Assembly: GCA_022701365.1 (NCBI GenBank)
Contig: JAKUHH010000201.1
Location: 372,001 to 436,000 of the forward strand
From: Mycocentrospora acerina
Lineage: Eukaryota > Ascomycota > Dothideomycetes > Pleosporales
Direction: 5' to 3'
DNA length: 64,000 nt
Numbering within the stretch: position 1 is the first letter of the stretch; each line of letters begins with the position of its first letter. This document shows positions 1 through 11,899 of this stretch, one piece after another. The notes under the pieces are model-generated. The model saw only the letters and a program-made list of their open reading frames with translations, was not told where the DNA came from and did not search any database. The translations under genes and the position numbers were made by a program.

Positions 1-1885
1 CAGAACACTCTCGTTGCCGAAGATCTGGATCAAGCCGAACGCATCGCTTATGGTGCAAAGAGATGGCGAGTTGTCACCTTGGATGGCAAGCTCATCGACA
101 CGGCTGGTACAATGAGTGGTGGTGGGAGTCGTGTGGTCAAGGGCAAAATGTCGTCCAAATTGGCTTCCAACATTTCAGGTGGCCTTGTCGCCCAACTTGA
201 GCAAGATCGTGATGCGCTCGAGCAGACCTTTGCGGAGTTTCAACAAGAACAGCAAGAGCTCGAGACTGCACTGCGGAGTCTGAATCAACAAATACCCGAA
301 CTTGGTACGAAAGCGCAGAAGATTGCACTCGAATTAGAGAGTTTCGATCGCAACATTGCGGATGGTGAACGCCGCATCAAGGAGCTAGGGTCTGAGCAAG
401 CTTCGACCAAGTCAGACAAGGGACGAGTTTCTTCGCTCGAGAAGAGCATAGCTACTATGGAGAAGGAAATTTCGAAGCTTGATGCTGAGACTGAAGACGT
501 GGCAGCTGAGATCAAGGCTTTGCAGAACAAAATCATGGAGATTGGTGGTGTCAAACTCCGCAGTCAAAAGGCCAAGGTCGATGGACTGAAGCAGCAGATT
601 GACACACTGACAGAACAGTCGTCCAATGCAGAAGTGTCAAAATCGAAAGAGGAAAAACAGCGTGCCAAGCACGAGAAGGCTTACAACGACGCGATCAGGG
701 AGTTTGAGAAACTCGCAGCCGAAGCCGAAAGAGTAGAAGAAGACATGGAGTCTCAAGCACGCGACGCTTCCGGTATTCGAGAGCAAGCTGAAGAAGCCCA
801 AGATGTATGTGACTTTCACTCTACCTACCCAACCCTACTAACATTTTACTTAGGCTCTGGAGACAAGAAAGGATGAACTCCGAGCTGTCAAGAAAGAGCT
901 CGATGACAAGACTGCCGAGTTGAATGAAACTCGCGCGATTGAGATCGAGATGCGCGTTAAGCTCGAGGAGGGGCAGAAGAGCCTCATTGCATTCCAGAAG
1001 AAGCAAGCTGAATACCAAGAGAGATTGGATGCACTTTCATACCAAAACGTCACGTAAGTCATTCCATAATGTACACTGAACCTTCTCTAACATTTTCAGC
1101 GATCTCGGTGAAGAACAAGAAGCTTCCTCTGGTCTCCCAACTTACAGCAAAGACGAGCTTCTAGACATGGACAAATCCTCTCTGAAGAGCGAGATCGCTG
1201 CCCTCGAAAAGAAAAACGAGAACACTCCCGTCGACCTCTCCGTGCTGGCAGAGTACCGCAAACGCGTCGAAGAGCACGCCGCGCGATCGTCCGATCTCGC
1301 AACCGCAGTCGCCACCCGTGACGCCGCAAAACGCAAATGTGATGAATTACGCCGTCTGCGTCTTGAGGGTTTCATGCTCGGCTTCAGTATCATCACCGCA
1401 CGCCTCAAGGAAATGTACCAGATGATTACCATGGGCGGGAATGCCGAACTCGAGCTCGTCGACAGTTTGGATCCATTCAGCGAAGGCATTTTGTTCTCCG
1501 TCATGCCTCCCAAGAAGAGCTGGAAAAACATCTCTCATCTCTCTGGTGGTGAGAAGACGCTTTCGTCGTTGGCTTTGGTATTTGCCCTGCATCATTACAA
1601 GCCCACCCCGCTGTACGTCATGGATGAAATTGATGCCGCGTTGGACTTTAGGAACGTGAGTATCGTGGCAAGTTATATCAAGGAGCGAACGAGGAATGCG
1701 CAATTTATCGTCATCAGTCTGCGTAATAATATGTTTGAGTTGGCGTCGAGGTTGGTGGGTGTGTATAAGGTTAATCACATGGTAAGTTTTGGCTGGCAGA
1801 TTTGCTACCCTACCTTATACTAACTGGTATCCAGACGAAGAGTGTTACGATCGAGAACAAGGACTACATTACTGCGCGGGCATAG
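1..1885 (+). CDS. SMC4: Condensin subunit SMC4, C-terminal part (5' end outside window)
   Basis: This is the last 578 residues of the SMC4 ATPase, a core subunit of condensin that compacts mitotic chromosomes. Exons are <1-804, 854-1053, 1100-1781 and 1835-1885; the three introns are 49, 46 and 53 nt with GTATGT or GTAAGT donors. The sequence opens at the end of the hinge (TAGTMSGGGSRV), continues through a long Glu/Lys-rich coiled coil (about residues 60-410), and ends in the ATPase head. The head carries the ABC signature LSGGEKTLSSLAL near 1540 and the Walker B/D-loop LYVMDEIDAALDFRN near 1612. The hinge-end and head sequences look like SMC4 rather than SMC1-3; this is recall, not a search. 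The start lies upstream of the window. The stop is TAG at 1883-1885. Confidence 0.95.
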
Positions 1886-3111
1886 ATTGGTGTGTGGGGT
1901 TATTAGGAAAGGGTGTTGGGCGTCTGGTGTTCCTATGCCAATACCGAGAAATAGTGATGATATGACTCGGTTGATTTGAAAGGAAATAGTCTGGACTTAT
2001 TTGGGAAGTGCAGTGTACGAGATTTGGACTGGATTCCATCATCGATTTGACTGCGTTTCACGTACCGCAAACAGTTGTGTTCATGGTGTTGGCTAACACG
2101 TTGTATGAACACGAATTGAATGATTATACCACAATGTCGTTTGACGAGACTGCTGTGATAGAGAAGCATGTGGTGTTGTGCCTAATAGATAATCAGATGT
2201 ACATCACGTGAGCAGGAAATGGCCACTGAATATGTGTCTCTTAGATGCAGACGCCGACATCCACAATCAAGCATGCCGCAACAATCTAATCTCTCTCGTT
2301 CATTCATTCAAACTTGCATCAGACCATCTGAGCCTGAGGAGAAACCCCCAAATCTTCCGCTGGACTGGCTTGTTTTTGAAACACAGCTTGTATTAGGAGA
2401 AAAACTTATTGTACTGATATAAGTTTACGAATAGGAGACCATCTATACGTTAGGTGCTCACGTGCTTACGCACGTGATAGTACACCAGTGTCGGGTGAAC
2501 ACATCCCGATTCGGAAGTCATCGTGGGCTTTACCATCGTCGTTGCATGCAGACGGTATTTGTTGCCTGCACTGTTTTTCCACTGCATCAAGTCTTTGTAA
2601 ACACAACTACAACCTCCGAATTTCTGAATACTTGTAAGCAAAGATGAAAACGTGCACCTAGAGTTAGTAAAGTTTGCACTTGACGATATTTGCGATGGCC
2701 AGAGATTCACTTGCTACAGTTACCACTGAAACTCGTTTGTTGGTTTTCTCCATTCAAAGGCCACGAGTAATGTTGGGCTTTGGGTTGTGCACTTTTTACG
2801 TCATGTCTTTGTGCCATTTTTGCACAGTGTTGTCATTTGTGTAGCCCATTGGCATACGTCTTCCTGGTGATGGCCTAGAGTTTAGTACACGCAGTAAGCG
2901 CTAGAATGCATCAGGAATGAAGGTGCAAAAGTTGCTAATCTGCACTTTTTTGCACACTGAAGTCGAAAAATTTGGAAAACTGATCAGACATTTCTGGATA
3001 AAAAGCAAGTCTTGGCCTCGTTGACTGCTGGTACCACATTCTTTCTCTGATATCTATTTATCTTGCAAATTTGAAATCTTCATCGTTCAAGATTGACCTT
3101 CTTTTTCCATC
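1886..3111. other. Intergenic, no gene recognised
   Basis: Only short unconvincing frames occur here. The second half, upstream of the NmrA-like gene, repeats TGCAC next to T-runs: TGCACTTTTT is at 2788-2797 and 2941-2950, with further TGCA cores near 2646, 2674, 2820, 2923 and 2951. It probably holds the SMC4 3' UTR and the NmrA-like gene promoter. Confidence 0.5.
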
Positions 3112-4050
3112 ATGACACCCTCCATCCTCATCGTCGGCGCAACAGGCAACACAGGCCGAAACACGGTCCAAACCCTCTCCTCGCTCCTCGCCTCAACCAT
3201 TGGCGACCATCGCATCCTCGCCCTAACCCGTGACGCGAAAAGCGCCTCCTCCCAATCCCTTGCTGCCTTCCCCTCGGTCGAACTCATCGAGAAAGACTGG
3301 TCCGAGATCAACGCCTCCTGGCTAAAGACCCAAAACGTCACTAGGGCGTTCGTCGCCTCTCCCAGCCTCCTCAGCCAATACACGGACGAATCGACCCTCC
3401 TCGTCGCTTTGCTGCACGCGGGAGTAAAATATGCCGTTCGTATCTCAACCATGAACGAATTCGTTAGCGCAGACAACTCCGTCTTCTACGGCCGTACGCA
3501 CTGGGCCATTGAGCAGACGCTTAGCCAGCTCGGTTACGCAGCCTTGCAATGGACATCCCTGCGGCCGAATGTCTTTGCGGGCGTACACCTTGCGACTGCG
3601 GCGCAGTGGGTTAAAGACTTTAAGCAGACGGGGGTACAGACTCCGCTGAGGCTTCTCCTTGGAAAGTATGATAAGGTTGCGTTGATTGATCCCGATGACG
3701 TTGGGCGTGTGGCAGGGACTTTGCTCGCTACTGTTGATCCTTCGCTGCATAATAAGGCGAGATACGTTCTGCGTGGGCCGGAGAATATTACGGGCCAGCA
3801 GATTGTCAACTTGGTGGAGAAGTATGCTGGGGTCATGGTTGAGGACGTGAAGTTTATAGATACGAGTTCTTTCACCGATTTGGTCGAATCTGGCTATCCT
3901 GAGCAGTTTGTTCCTAGCTTGATCTCGTCATGCGAGCCGGTTCGGGAGGGGAGGTGTACAATAGATGGTCCAGAGCCGACGAGCAGGCAGGTGATGGAGA
4001 TTGCGCCACCGAAGGGAAGGACAGAGGATGTGTTTGTGAAGATGTTGTAG
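3112..4050 (+). CDS. NmrA-like NAD(P)-binding reductase (atypical SDR)
   Basis: This is a single-exon protein of 312 residues. Residues 5-15 form a beta strand and a dinucleotide-binding glycine loop, GATGNTG, the NmrA/HSCARG-like variant of the Rossmann motif. The body (LTRDA, IEKDW, RISTMNEF, then LRPNVFAG) follows the atypical SDR pattern of NmrA-like proteins and of the EasG/festuclavine dehydrogenase-like group. It probably binds NADP(H) and reduces a small molecule or senses redox state; the substrate cannot be read from the sequence. No other ergot or secondary-metabolism enzymes are nearby, so membership of a biosynthetic cluster is not supported. The next gene, a PDR pump, converges on it from the right. 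The start is the first ATG of the frame, after a pyrimidine-rich leader. Confidence 0.85.
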   Translation: MTPSILIVGATGNTGRNTVQTLSSLLASTIGDHRILALTRDAKSASSQSLAAFPSVELIEKDWSEINASWLKTQNVTRAFVASPSLLSQYTDESTLLVALLHAGVKYAVRISTMNEFVSADNSVFYGRTHWAIEQTLSQLGYAALQWTSLRPNVFAGVHLATAAQWVKDFKQTGVQTPLRLLLGKYDKVALIDPDDVGRVAGTLLATVDPSLHNKARYVLRGPENITGQQIVNLVEKYAGVMVEDVKFIDTSSFTDLVESGYPEQFVPSLISSCEPVREGRCTIDGPEPTSRQVMEIAPPKGRTEDVFVKML

Positions 4051-4465
4051 GGTGGAAAGGGTCTTTTGGGTGTGGTAAGACGTATGAATTGATGGCTACA
4101 TATTGTACAATTGGTGGTATTCAAATCGAATATGTCGAAACGTAAATGCGACAGAAAACTCATTCTGTATTCTTTTCGAGATTTCAATATTTAAACTGGG
4201 TAAATATCTCCGGGTACGCAACTTGTTTATAACGGCAGATGCGATAACATGAGGAAATAATCAATTAAATTTGTTCCTCTCTTTCGCATAAAATACAAAA
4301 ATATCAAACCAGAGAGTAAATCTCACTTTCCCTTTGAGGGCCCTACTTCTAATATCCGGCTCTATTATGTAGACAGTTGATGTGCAATAAGCACACTAGA
4401 AAGATAATCGGAACAGCTGTGTGCCTACACACACGTTAAACGGTCGAATTACTAAAAGGAAACAT
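4051..4465. other. Intergenic between convergent genes
   Basis: This is an AT-rich 3' flank shared by the NmrA-like gene and the ABC transporter. No coding signal is seen. Confidence 0.5.
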
Positions 4466-7400
4466 CTAGGTTGCTTGCTTAGTTGCCTTGGTTCTCAACT
4501 TCATCATTAGGAAAACCATTGAGTAGCAGCCGATTGCGAAGAGGACCACAATTCCTGAGTTTCTCCAGCCGTAGTATTCTTCTTCGAGATTGAAGGTTTT
4601 GAGGAACGGTCCACCACCAGAATACTGGCACACGCGACAATCTGCAGTAGAATTTGGATTAAGGAGATTGGCCCCAGCGCCCATGCCTTGCTGAAAGGCG
4701 AAAAGATACTGGCCACAGGTTTGGTTGGAAGGAGGATCGAAAATTGCAAGTTCGCTATTCTTGCAGTTGACTTCACTTGACCAGGTGGTAAAAACTAGCA
4801 GCGCACTCATGAGGTAGTTGAAGGGATCGAGATAGTATATCCTATAATTTCCAAGTCAGTTTTCGAATACTGGCGAAGCGATGGTGGTGGAATAGAATTC
4901 TTGACCTACCAGTATCTCCAGAATGGTTCAATCTGGCTGTATGGTACCATGACGCCACAGAAGGAGACCAAGGTAGTGATAAGGAGAGGGTTCGTTAGTG
5001 ATGCAAAGACGGCATTAGGAGCATAGGCGGCAATCATCTGCCCGATTCCGGTGTAGACGAATTCGTAAAACACCTGTGCAAAGAGATTAGTTCGAATTCT
5101 ATAAACTTTGCATCGAAATAGAGTAGGATAATACATACGACCACGAAAAATGTGCTACCTGCATACTTGGGAGCGCTCGGTAATCCGGCTGTGAAATACC
5201 AGCACACAAAATACAAAAACGCACAAATAAGCAAGTATGGAATCTCAGATACAATGAGGCCCGTAACGAATGGAGCCCAATGATACATTTTGCTCTTCTT
5301 CTCACGAGTCTCGTAAATGTCGCGGCGGTCAATAAAGAGCGGCTGAAGTTGGGCGATGACACCAGGTGCCACGAAGATGAAGTTAAAGACTGAAAATAGT
5401 TTGAGCTGCAAATCTCCTAGGCTGTCTCCGATCTTCCAAAAGCTAAAGCCATTTAGAAGAGCTAAAGAGACATGCAGGATGAACTTGTTGTTAATGTACT
5501 CTGTGTTGCGGAATAGAGAAATGTTCATCCGGTGGGTGACAAGCTTGATTTGCTCCCACATTGGCGCGGCAAAGGCATGTCCATCGTCAATACTCCCCGG
5601 TGGTTTGGCAGCAGCTTCAGCTACAATTTTGTCTAGTTCTGTGATCAAATTATCGTGCTCTGGAGACTCCAACCAGACCTTGTTCCAGTCCTGGCCCTTA
5701 GACAGACTGCCTGACACCACTGAGATCATATGCTCAGCCGGGTTACTTCCATGTGGGCAAGGTGCTCCGCGACTAGCAAAATAAGACTTGACTGTGTCTG
5801 CATTATCACCAATATCGCCAAAGTACACAGTCTTGCCACCGGAGGCTAATAGAAGGAGTGTGTCGAACTGTGCGAACAACTGGGCAGAAGGTTGATGACA
5901 GGTGACCAAGACGGCCTGCCCGGCCTCAGCGAGTTTGCGCAGAAAGCGAATCGTGTTGAACGCAGCCTGTCCATCTAAACCTGATGTTGGCTCATCCAAA
6001 AAGATCAAAATGCTAGGCTTTGCGACCAACTCAACTCCGATAGTAAGACGCTTGCGTTGCTCCACGGAGAGTCCAGCTCCAGGGCGACCGATAAGGGTAT
6101 TCTCAATGTCTTCAAGCTGCAAGAGTTCAACGATGGTGTCCACGTAGCGTAATTTCTCCGCACGCGGCGTCTCACGAGATTGCCGGAGAAGAGCTGAAAA
6201 CTCCAAAGCCTCGCGCACTGTCGCTAGCGGTTCGTGTATATCCATCTGCTCCACATAACCTGCGGATCGCTGGAATGAAACTGGTAGAGGACGGCCGTCA
6301 ACTAGAACAGAGCCGTGAATTGTGCCATCTGTCTTACGCTGAGCGAGGACATCTAGCAGAGTAGTTTTTCCTGCACCTGAGGATCCCATGAGAGCACCTA
6401 GCATACCAGGCTTGACATAACCCTGCACATTGTCGAGGAGAATACGGTCGCCGTGAGGAGTCTTGACGGTATATGTCAGATTTTTCCAAGTAAAAACACT
6501 GGTGTTGCGAATCAGCTGGCCGCTAAGCGTATCGTCGGACTCGTCAGACCCAGAGCCTGCTTCGAGTTTTTCCTTGGTTTGTGACTCTATGTCATTGGAG
6601 AGGATGTGCTGCACTTTGGCCTGTTTCTCGCGCGGAATGAGTAGCCCACGGCCACCTTCGCCCATCTGCTTCCACCTAGAAGTGAAGACAATCGTCATCG
6701 TAACATAGAAAACCCACCATGCGCATAGAATTCCAAAGTTTCGCCAGATATTGCTATGGCTGAATGACAGGTGCGCAAGATACTCATCGCCAGTGACGCT
6801 GGTAGCACCAACGCGCGCGCCACCGACACCAGAACACGCTTGTCCGCCCTCACCAGAACCATATCCAGGACCAAGTGGGATGAGATTGTAATCACCACAA
6901 GGTATTACTCGCCCATGAAACTCGTTACCTAACAAGGCTTCAAAGCCATATGCCATAGGATTGATCCAGAATATCCAAACAAACCAAGGATGCATTTCGG
7001 GCTTGATGATCATATATCCCATGTACACAAACATGCTAACGACTATCAGACCTGAGGCTTTAGTTGCTGCATCGAAACTTGGGAAAGCAGCACCTATAAG
7101 ACGAAACAAGGCCGTCATGGCCATAGCAGCTGTAAAGGTAATGATCCAGTAAGTGAAGAAAGCACCCGCAGTAGCCTTCAGTCCGACCATAAAATAGAGA
7201 ATCAGGCTAAATTGACTAATTTGGAATACCAGTATCGGAATGTCAGTGGCTATTTGAGCAATAACAAAAGCTCCAGGGTAGTGCAGAGCAAATGAACGGT
7301 GCTTGGCCAGGACAGGTCTGCCACTGAATGAATCTGTAACCTCGGAAAGGGCTATTAAAGCCGGATATAACAGGGAGAAAAATAGCGCTCCGCCTTTGAT

Positions 7401-8798
7401 AAACAGTCCACTCGAATTATCTGAAGCGTTGTAGAAGAGAGAGCCACCGATGAGCGCCTGAATGGTGGTGGAGGCTTGCTTTAGGAACAGAGTTGACTTG
7501 TCGCCCCATATAATTTGAAATTGACGGGTCACAGCAGTCTTTATCTGAGTGTAAAAGCCTGCCGAGACGGGTGATCCTTTGGGGAGATTTTTGTGTTTTT
7601 CTTTAGCTTCCATCTCTTTGAAGTTGGCGGTGTTTTGCTTCGCCTCATCACTGTCTGGATAATCACACTCAGTAATCATCTTTGACTTGAAGTAGGAATT
7701 CTCATATAAAGCAAGCACCTCATCAGCGTTGCGCGGAAACTTTTTCTCGTAACCAGGTGCAATAGCACGCTCGGTGGGGACAGTGACTGAAGTCAGCATG
7801 TCTGCCTTATTAGCCGAAGGGTCGCAAAGAAAACCGAGGCTCTCCATGAACGGCACTGCATCCTCTCGGGGTCCGTAGAAGATTTGTTTACCCTCATCGA
7901 GTACTAGAATTTTGTCGAATTGTTCGTAGATTCCGTTGCCAGCCTGATACAAGGTGGCAATAGTAGTGAGCCCAAGAATATCAGTCATAGCTCTCATGGC
8001 CTTGGTCCATTCTAGAGCTGTGCTAGCATCGAGGCCACGGGTAGAATTGTCCCAGCAAAATACGCTGCCACGGGTGGCAAGGCATTCGAGGATAGAAACT
8101 CGTTTCCGTTCTCCTCCGGACACCCCGCGAATGTACTCGTTGCCCACTTTGGTGTCGTGAGTATGGGAGATGCCTAAAGAATTCAGTAGAAACTCCTTGT
8201 TGATATGTGCATACTCTTCGGCAGTTTTGATTCCAGGTGGGAGGTTGAAGGGGACTTTCATGCGGGTGGCGAAGTCAATCGTATCACCGACCGACAATGA
8301 AGGAAAAAATATCTCCTCTTCGGTGTTCATGATAATCTGACCACGGTAGCTTTCGGCTTCTTTGCTGGACATGGATCCAAATGAGACATCTCCTTCAATC
8401 TCCGCATAGCCAAGGCGGTGATTTGACAAAATATTGAGGAGTGAGGTGCACCCAGCCCCTGGCCGTCCAAGAACGAGCAGCATTTCCCCAGGCTTCACGC
8501 AGCCGTATGAGTTATCGATAATAGTCTTCATGGGTGTGTTTTTGTTGCTTTTGCCAAAAGGATTGAACTGAGAAATCATATTCTCGTTGAAGGCAGCACC
8601 GCTGCTAATGCCCTTTACTGTGAGATTTTGCCAGGTTACACCCAACTTCTTAGGCTTACCCCCATTTGCCTCATTGCGTTCTTTGACCTTGTTAACTTCC
8701 TTTGTGATAGGCCAAGTTTCCGTGCTCCTAGGTTCATCTTTGCTGAGTGAGTTTATGCCTGAAGATTCAGGATCAAGGCTGACGTCTGTCTCTGACAT
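4466..8798 (-). CDS. Pleiotropic drug resistance (PDR/CDR-type, ABCG) full-size transporter
   Basis: Exons, in the direction of transcription, are 8798-5139, 5073-4910 and 4841-4466, giving 1399 residues; the introns are 65 and 68 nt. The order is the reverse (NBD-TMD)x2 of fungal PDR pumps. NBD1 has the degenerate Walker A GRPGAGCTS (residues 111-119, Cys in place of Lys), the signature VSGGERKRVS and Walker B CWDNSTRGLD. NBD2 has the canonical GSSGAGKTTLL (near residue 805), the family's degenerate signature LSVEQRKRLTIG and LIFLDEPTSGLDG. Six-helix membrane blocks follow each NBD, and the last exon ends with a hydrophobic helix and a basic tail. It should export drugs or toxic lipophilic compounds across the plasma membrane. 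The asymmetric NBDs are normal for the family. A PDRE-like palindrome lies just upstream of the ATG. Confidence 0.96.
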
Positions 8799-9812
8799 CT
8801 GATATATGGAGGAGTCGAAAATCCGCGGAATCCTCTTTGTTGTGCGGAGGGGATGAAAGGAAATAATGTACAGTGAAGGATTAAAAAGAGTGTGATGAAA
8901 GTAAGGAGCAACTATATAATTGAGTCAAGAAAACAAAATTATCCCCAAGGGATGCTGCTTACGCAAGGAGTGCTCAATTACCAATTAGAAATCCGGGTAA
9001 ATCTAACATACCGTCTTATCTTGTCGTAAATTCGTCCACGTTCAACGGCCGTATCAGCAGCTCTTTGCATTGTGATACGTGACGACAAACACATATGAGC
9101 TAAATCGGAGGAACATCAAACCGCTACCATTTCGGAAGTGTATTTTCTCTAACGGCCGTAAAAGAGGCGCTAGTGCCAAATGAGCTTATACAATATTCGG
9201 CCCGTTGTTTGAGGCTCAACACTACTGCACAGATTGGGCTGTATGATGACAATATGTAGAGTTTAAATCGCGATGAGAGACTCAGACCCTAGCAAAAACA
9301 GTTCGTTGCAGTGACTGAAATCAAGGCGATGATGTTGTGAAGCTCGATTGTCTTTGAACCAGTCAGCGCGGCTTTACTCTAGCTTCGATGTGTATAGTAA
9401 TCACCCGAGCTTGGCAGAATATATCCTTGCAATGATCATCACATATAGACATCAAGTGCAGACATCACTTTGCTACTGTTGCTATTCTTGATAATAAAAA
9501 CGCTTTTATTTAATCTTAAACAATCCGAAGATTCTCGAGCAGGTTCTTCCTTCAAAGTCACATGGGTGCTAAGATCTCGAAACGAGTATAAGATTTAGAC
9601 GATGAACCATCTTAGGTTTGCTTGTGTTCTCAAAAGCTGTTCTGCTCTCTGTAATTGATGCAAACTTCAAACATCGCTTACACGAAGTATAGTGGAGCTT
9701 GGCTGAACAGAGTTGATTATTAGCCTCATCACTTCTTGTCACACTGTTGGACGATTGTGTCTACTGTGATAAGATTCAAGATGATACCGATCCATGGCTT
9801 GAAATCTAAAGA
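8799..9812. other. Promoter-side intergenic region of the PDR transporter
   Basis: No gene is recognised. The region holds the PDRE-like site (8822-8829), a TATA-like ATTATATAGT on the minus strand near 8911-8920, and two ACGGCCGTA palindromes (about 9044-9054 and 9151-9160). These CGG..CCG sites could bind zinc-cluster factors. The left part probably holds the pump promoter, and the right part the 3' UTR of the tautomerase gene. Confidence 0.45.
8822..8829. promoter_or_regulatory. Perfect PDRE-like palindrome upstream of the PDR transporter
   Basis: TCCGCGGA lies 24 bases before the ATG of the ABC pump, in the context TTCCGCGGAT on the gene strand. This is the core pleiotropic drug response element bound by yeast Pdr1/Pdr3 zinc-cluster factors. 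A second CGG half-site (gcgga) sits near 8843-8847. Binding in this fungus is inferred. The closeness to the ATG suggests a short 5' UTR, a chance match, or an element inside the leader. Confidence 0.45.
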
Positions 9813-10274
9813 CTACGCCAACTTAGACTCCTTCTTCTGCCACGGCACAGCCCGGTTCTCTCTCACCCAAATCTTCTCCTCCTCGCTTTGGAATGGAGGC
9901 GCAACCAACCCATTGATCTTCCACAACCTCCTCTCCGTCTCATCAACATGGTACTCCCAGTCGTACCCTCTGTCTTCAATGTGTGGCTTAAGTACCTTGT
10001 CAATGGCGGCAGTCGTCCTGGCGTAGGCCGCGTCCTCATTTGGCGCATGAACGGCAATATGTTCGATAGCGATGCGAATGAATGGCTTGTCCTTGCTCAC
10101 TTTCTGGCCGCCAACCAACATGGTGTTGCCTGACATTTTGATGAAGTTGGTGATTACATAGAAGGCTGGGAGGCCGATGCCGGTGTAGAGCGTTGTAATT
10201 TCTTTGGAAAAAGCCTCTTTTGAGGCGTCGTCTTCAAACGTGCCATCGGGGTGGAAGATGAGCCAAAGAGGCAT
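9813..10274 (-). CDS. Tautomerase-superfamily protein, cis-CaaD-like (Tautomerase_3 type)
   Basis: This single-exon protein of 153 residues begins Met-Pro-Leu-Trp, leaving Pro at position 1 after Met removal, the catalytic base of the tautomerase superfamily. The body (LYTGIGLPAFYV near residues 30-40, then FIRIAIEHIAVH near 84-95) and the length fit the fungal putative oxalocrotonate tautomerase/cis-CaaD-like family. Members tautomerise or hydrate small unsaturated acids; the substrate here is unknown. It stands alone between long gene-poor stretches. A related-looking protein is encoded at 56006-56542. Confidence 0.8.
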   Translation of the reverse strand: MPLWLIFHPDGTFEDDASKEAFSKEITTLYTGIGLPAFYVITNFIKMSGNTMLVGGQKVSKDKPFIRIAIEHIAVHAPNEDAAYARTTAAIDKVLKPHIEDRGYDWEYHVDETERRLWKINGLVAPPFQSEEEKIWVRENRAVPWQKKESKLA

Positions 10275-11899
10275 TGTGTGTCCGTAATGGGAATGTTTTG
10301 TTCTAGTTTTGATATAGATAGAATAGGGGGATTGTTGTAATTAGCAGAGAAAAAGTTATATTTTGCCTGGCCAAATGATGGGTTTATATAACCTCATACT
10401 TTTCCTTTACACCAAAATGGTCAAACCATGCGTGCGTTAGACGCTGACTAGTATTTGGAGAATGACACTTCCTGACTGTGAACCGAGGTTAATGATTACT
10501 GATTCAACTGTACTCTGCTAGTGCAATGTATACATACTATCTGTGTAACATCAGGGTATTCATCCATTCGCCGGAAAGGATGCAGTAAGCGCCTAGTAGA
10601 GTGATTCTGTAGGAACTTCTTGAATCAACATAAATAATTTGTCATTAGAAGATGACGTATACTGTATAAAGGAGCTTCCAATTCAAGTTATTACTGCATT
10701 AATCGCTTGCATATTGCAGGGTAAATTCTATTTTTTCCAATTCCGTTGGACAATAAGACACAAGGGTATTTTTTCCGCATATCTTAGCGTTTAATAATGA
10801 TGTCCTACCACTAGTCATGACTCCCTTTTGTACACACAGATCCCAATAGCTAAGTAATATTTTCAGCCCTCGAATCATATGGCTGCTGGTAAAATTCGTC
10901 GAACTTACTAGAACGTCTTTGGAAATCGGATAAACTATACATTTGACTGAGTGAACGATATTGATCCTGATAGTTAAGTAAATATTGTTTTATGCGTTCT
11001 ATTGGCTATATTATTTCCTGAAACTGTCTTACTTATTTAGCTACAATTGTGAAGTGATGAAGAATTACGGCCGTTATGTTTAATACATTACTTTCAATCT
11101 CCACTCAGACACATGTGCATATGCTAGGATTTTGAGGTATGCATTCGAATGCATAGGAAGCGGGGCTGTTTCAAGATTTCACCACGGCCAGAAATACATC
11201 CGTTGACTATGTGTTTTGAATCGACTTCTTTTCAGTTACATAATTGTACTCAGTTTCTATGCGCTGTTTTATGAGCTTAAAACCACTTAATCATATCATG
11301 CTCTTGAAAACGGATAAAGCTTGAGTGGCCGTGCTTCATCAACATTGGGATCAATTAGAAGTTCAGAGACTCCAAAAATGTCTATGAGAATATATTTAAG
11401 AGGGAGAACTTCTTGCATCTATCTGATTGGCACATAGTTTACGTCGTACTGACTGAAGGTGGACGCATGGAGCGTGAATGTTCTCTAGGTGTGCTTTGAG
11501 GAACAGCGGGCATGCTATTTCAAATGATGTTGACAGATATGAGGAGACATGAAGTACTTACAAAGCTATAGGTAAAATGCAGGCTGTAGCTGTAGAGAAG
11601 AATGGTGTTAGATTGTTCGTCACAATGCTTACAAAAATGCATCAATCTGGATACGTAATAAATGAGCGGTGAAATTGCATGGGACCCACATAGATACATT
11701 AAGGTTATTCGGGGGACTCGGTTCTTTTACTCCTTGGAAAGATCTCTCATTTGGTCACACCAAATCAATCGAGTCAGAAAGGACGACGTACTAAATCAAA
11801 ATAACTCCATGCTAAATCAAGCTAAATTTATAGCTTAGTTCGCAAAAGAGATAGCTAGAGAGCTTTCGCTCTTCTCTGTCTATACCTACTTCTCTCCCC
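10275..11899. other. AT-rich stretch without open reading frames
   Basis: About 1.5 kb has no frame of 60 codons or more on either strand between the tautomerase gene and the solute-binding protein gene. The sequence is AT-rich and dense in stop codons. No terminal repeats or transposase fragments could be recognised by eye. It may be a decayed, RIP-mutated relic or plain intergenic DNA. Confidence 0.45.

Noticed and set aside
2008..2710. Small frames on both strands between SMC4 and the NmrA-like gene
   Set aside because: Short, without codon bias, domains or splice-compatible partners.
3112..10274. Possible secondary-metabolite gene cluster
   Set aside because: The EasG-like reductase and the pump could suggest one, but there is no backbone enzyme (PKS, NRPS, DMAT, terpene cyclase) or pathway regulator in the window.
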